Source of the DNA: an uncultured Caryophanales bacterium
GTDB taxonomy: Bacteria; Bacillota_I; Bacilli_A; Izemoplasmatales; Hujiaoplasmataceae
Assembly: GCA_937958685.1 (NCBI GenBank)
Contig: CALGNF010000019.1
Coordinates: forward strand, 1 to 5,263
Direction of reading: 5' to 3'
DNA: 5,263 bases
A program made the translations under genes and the position numbers. Below are positions 5,212 to 5,263 of the stretch, one piece after another. The notes beneath the pieces are model-generated. The model saw only the letters and a list, made by a program, of their open reading frames with translations. It searched no databases and had not been told where the DNA came from. Position 1 is the stretch's first letter. Every line of letters starts with the position of its first letter.

Positions 5212-5263
5212 AGATCGGAAGAGCACACGTCTGAACTCCAGGCACCGAATACGATATCGTATG
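5212..5263 (+). other. Illumina TruSeq index adapter read-through (not genomic)
   Basis: From 5212 the sequence matches the TruSeq index adapter. AGATCGGAAGAGCACACGTC begins an exact 30-base match (5212-5241). The next four adapter bases TCAC appear as GCAC (5242-5245). An 8-base index slot CGAATACG (5246-5253) follows. The next adapter segment ATCTCGTATG appears as ATATCGTATG (5254-5263). That is two mismatches over 44 fixed positions, in the right order and spacing. The first A is the expected A-tail, so the last genomic base is 5211. Confidence 0.97.

Noticed and set aside
5212..5263. C-terminal continuation of the sensor's PAS domain
   Set aside because: The bases match a sequencing adapter, so the encoded residues are not part of the protein.
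1..5263. Search by eye for CRISPR arrays, insertion sequences, transposase genes or phage genes
   Set aside because: No regularly spaced direct repeats, transposase-like frames or terminal inverted repeats with target duplications were seen.

Overview
This window looks like the end of a draft contig from a Gram-positive-type bacterium. Evidence for this is the strong AGGAGG ribosome binding sites, sigma-A-like promoters, compact intrinsic terminators, and a PadR regulator paired with a HAAS (DUF1700-type) membrane protein, a pairing typical of Bacillota and their wall-less relatives. Base composition looks roughly balanced (not counted). TGA is used as a stop, so the code is the standard bacterial one. 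I cannot name the genus.

Layout: (1) 1-57 is a truncated tRNA-Gly(GCC) on the minus strand with a consensus promoter at 72-100. (2) 193-1554 (+) is a class II CPD DNA photolyase. It ends at a hairpin terminator that also serves the convergent flavodoxin-domain gene (1575-2066, -). The flavodoxin gene has a near-consensus promoter and a structured 5' leader. (3) 2214-2289 is a complete tRNA-Ala(CGC) on the minus strand, with its own promoter and terminator. (4) 2442-3852 (-) is a two-gene autoregulated-looking operon: padR, then a 365-residue HAAS membrane protein built from six tandem two-helix repeats. The genes overlap by 11 bases. Two PadR-type inverted repeats, 33 bp apart centre to centre, bracket the operon promoter. 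(5) 4006-5211 (+), divergent from padR, is the 5' part of a membrane sensor: TM, dCache-like extracellular domain, TM, HAMP-like linker, start of a PAS domain. Its output domain is not in the window.

The last 52 bases (5212-5263) are not genomic. They match the Illumina TruSeq index adapter, including an 8-base index slot, with two mismatches. The real sequence therefore ends at 5211, and the sensor's apparent last 17 codons are adapter.

Functionally, photolyase and flavodoxin are both flavoproteins and sit tail to tail. The photolyase has Phe where the outer tryptophan of the class II electron-transfer chain is expected, so the neighbouring small flavoprotein is a possible alternative reductant (speculation). 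The padR-HAAS operon looks like an envelope or membrane stress module. I see no strong evidence for a wholly new system; the most distinctive item is the six-repeat HAAS protein under its double operator.
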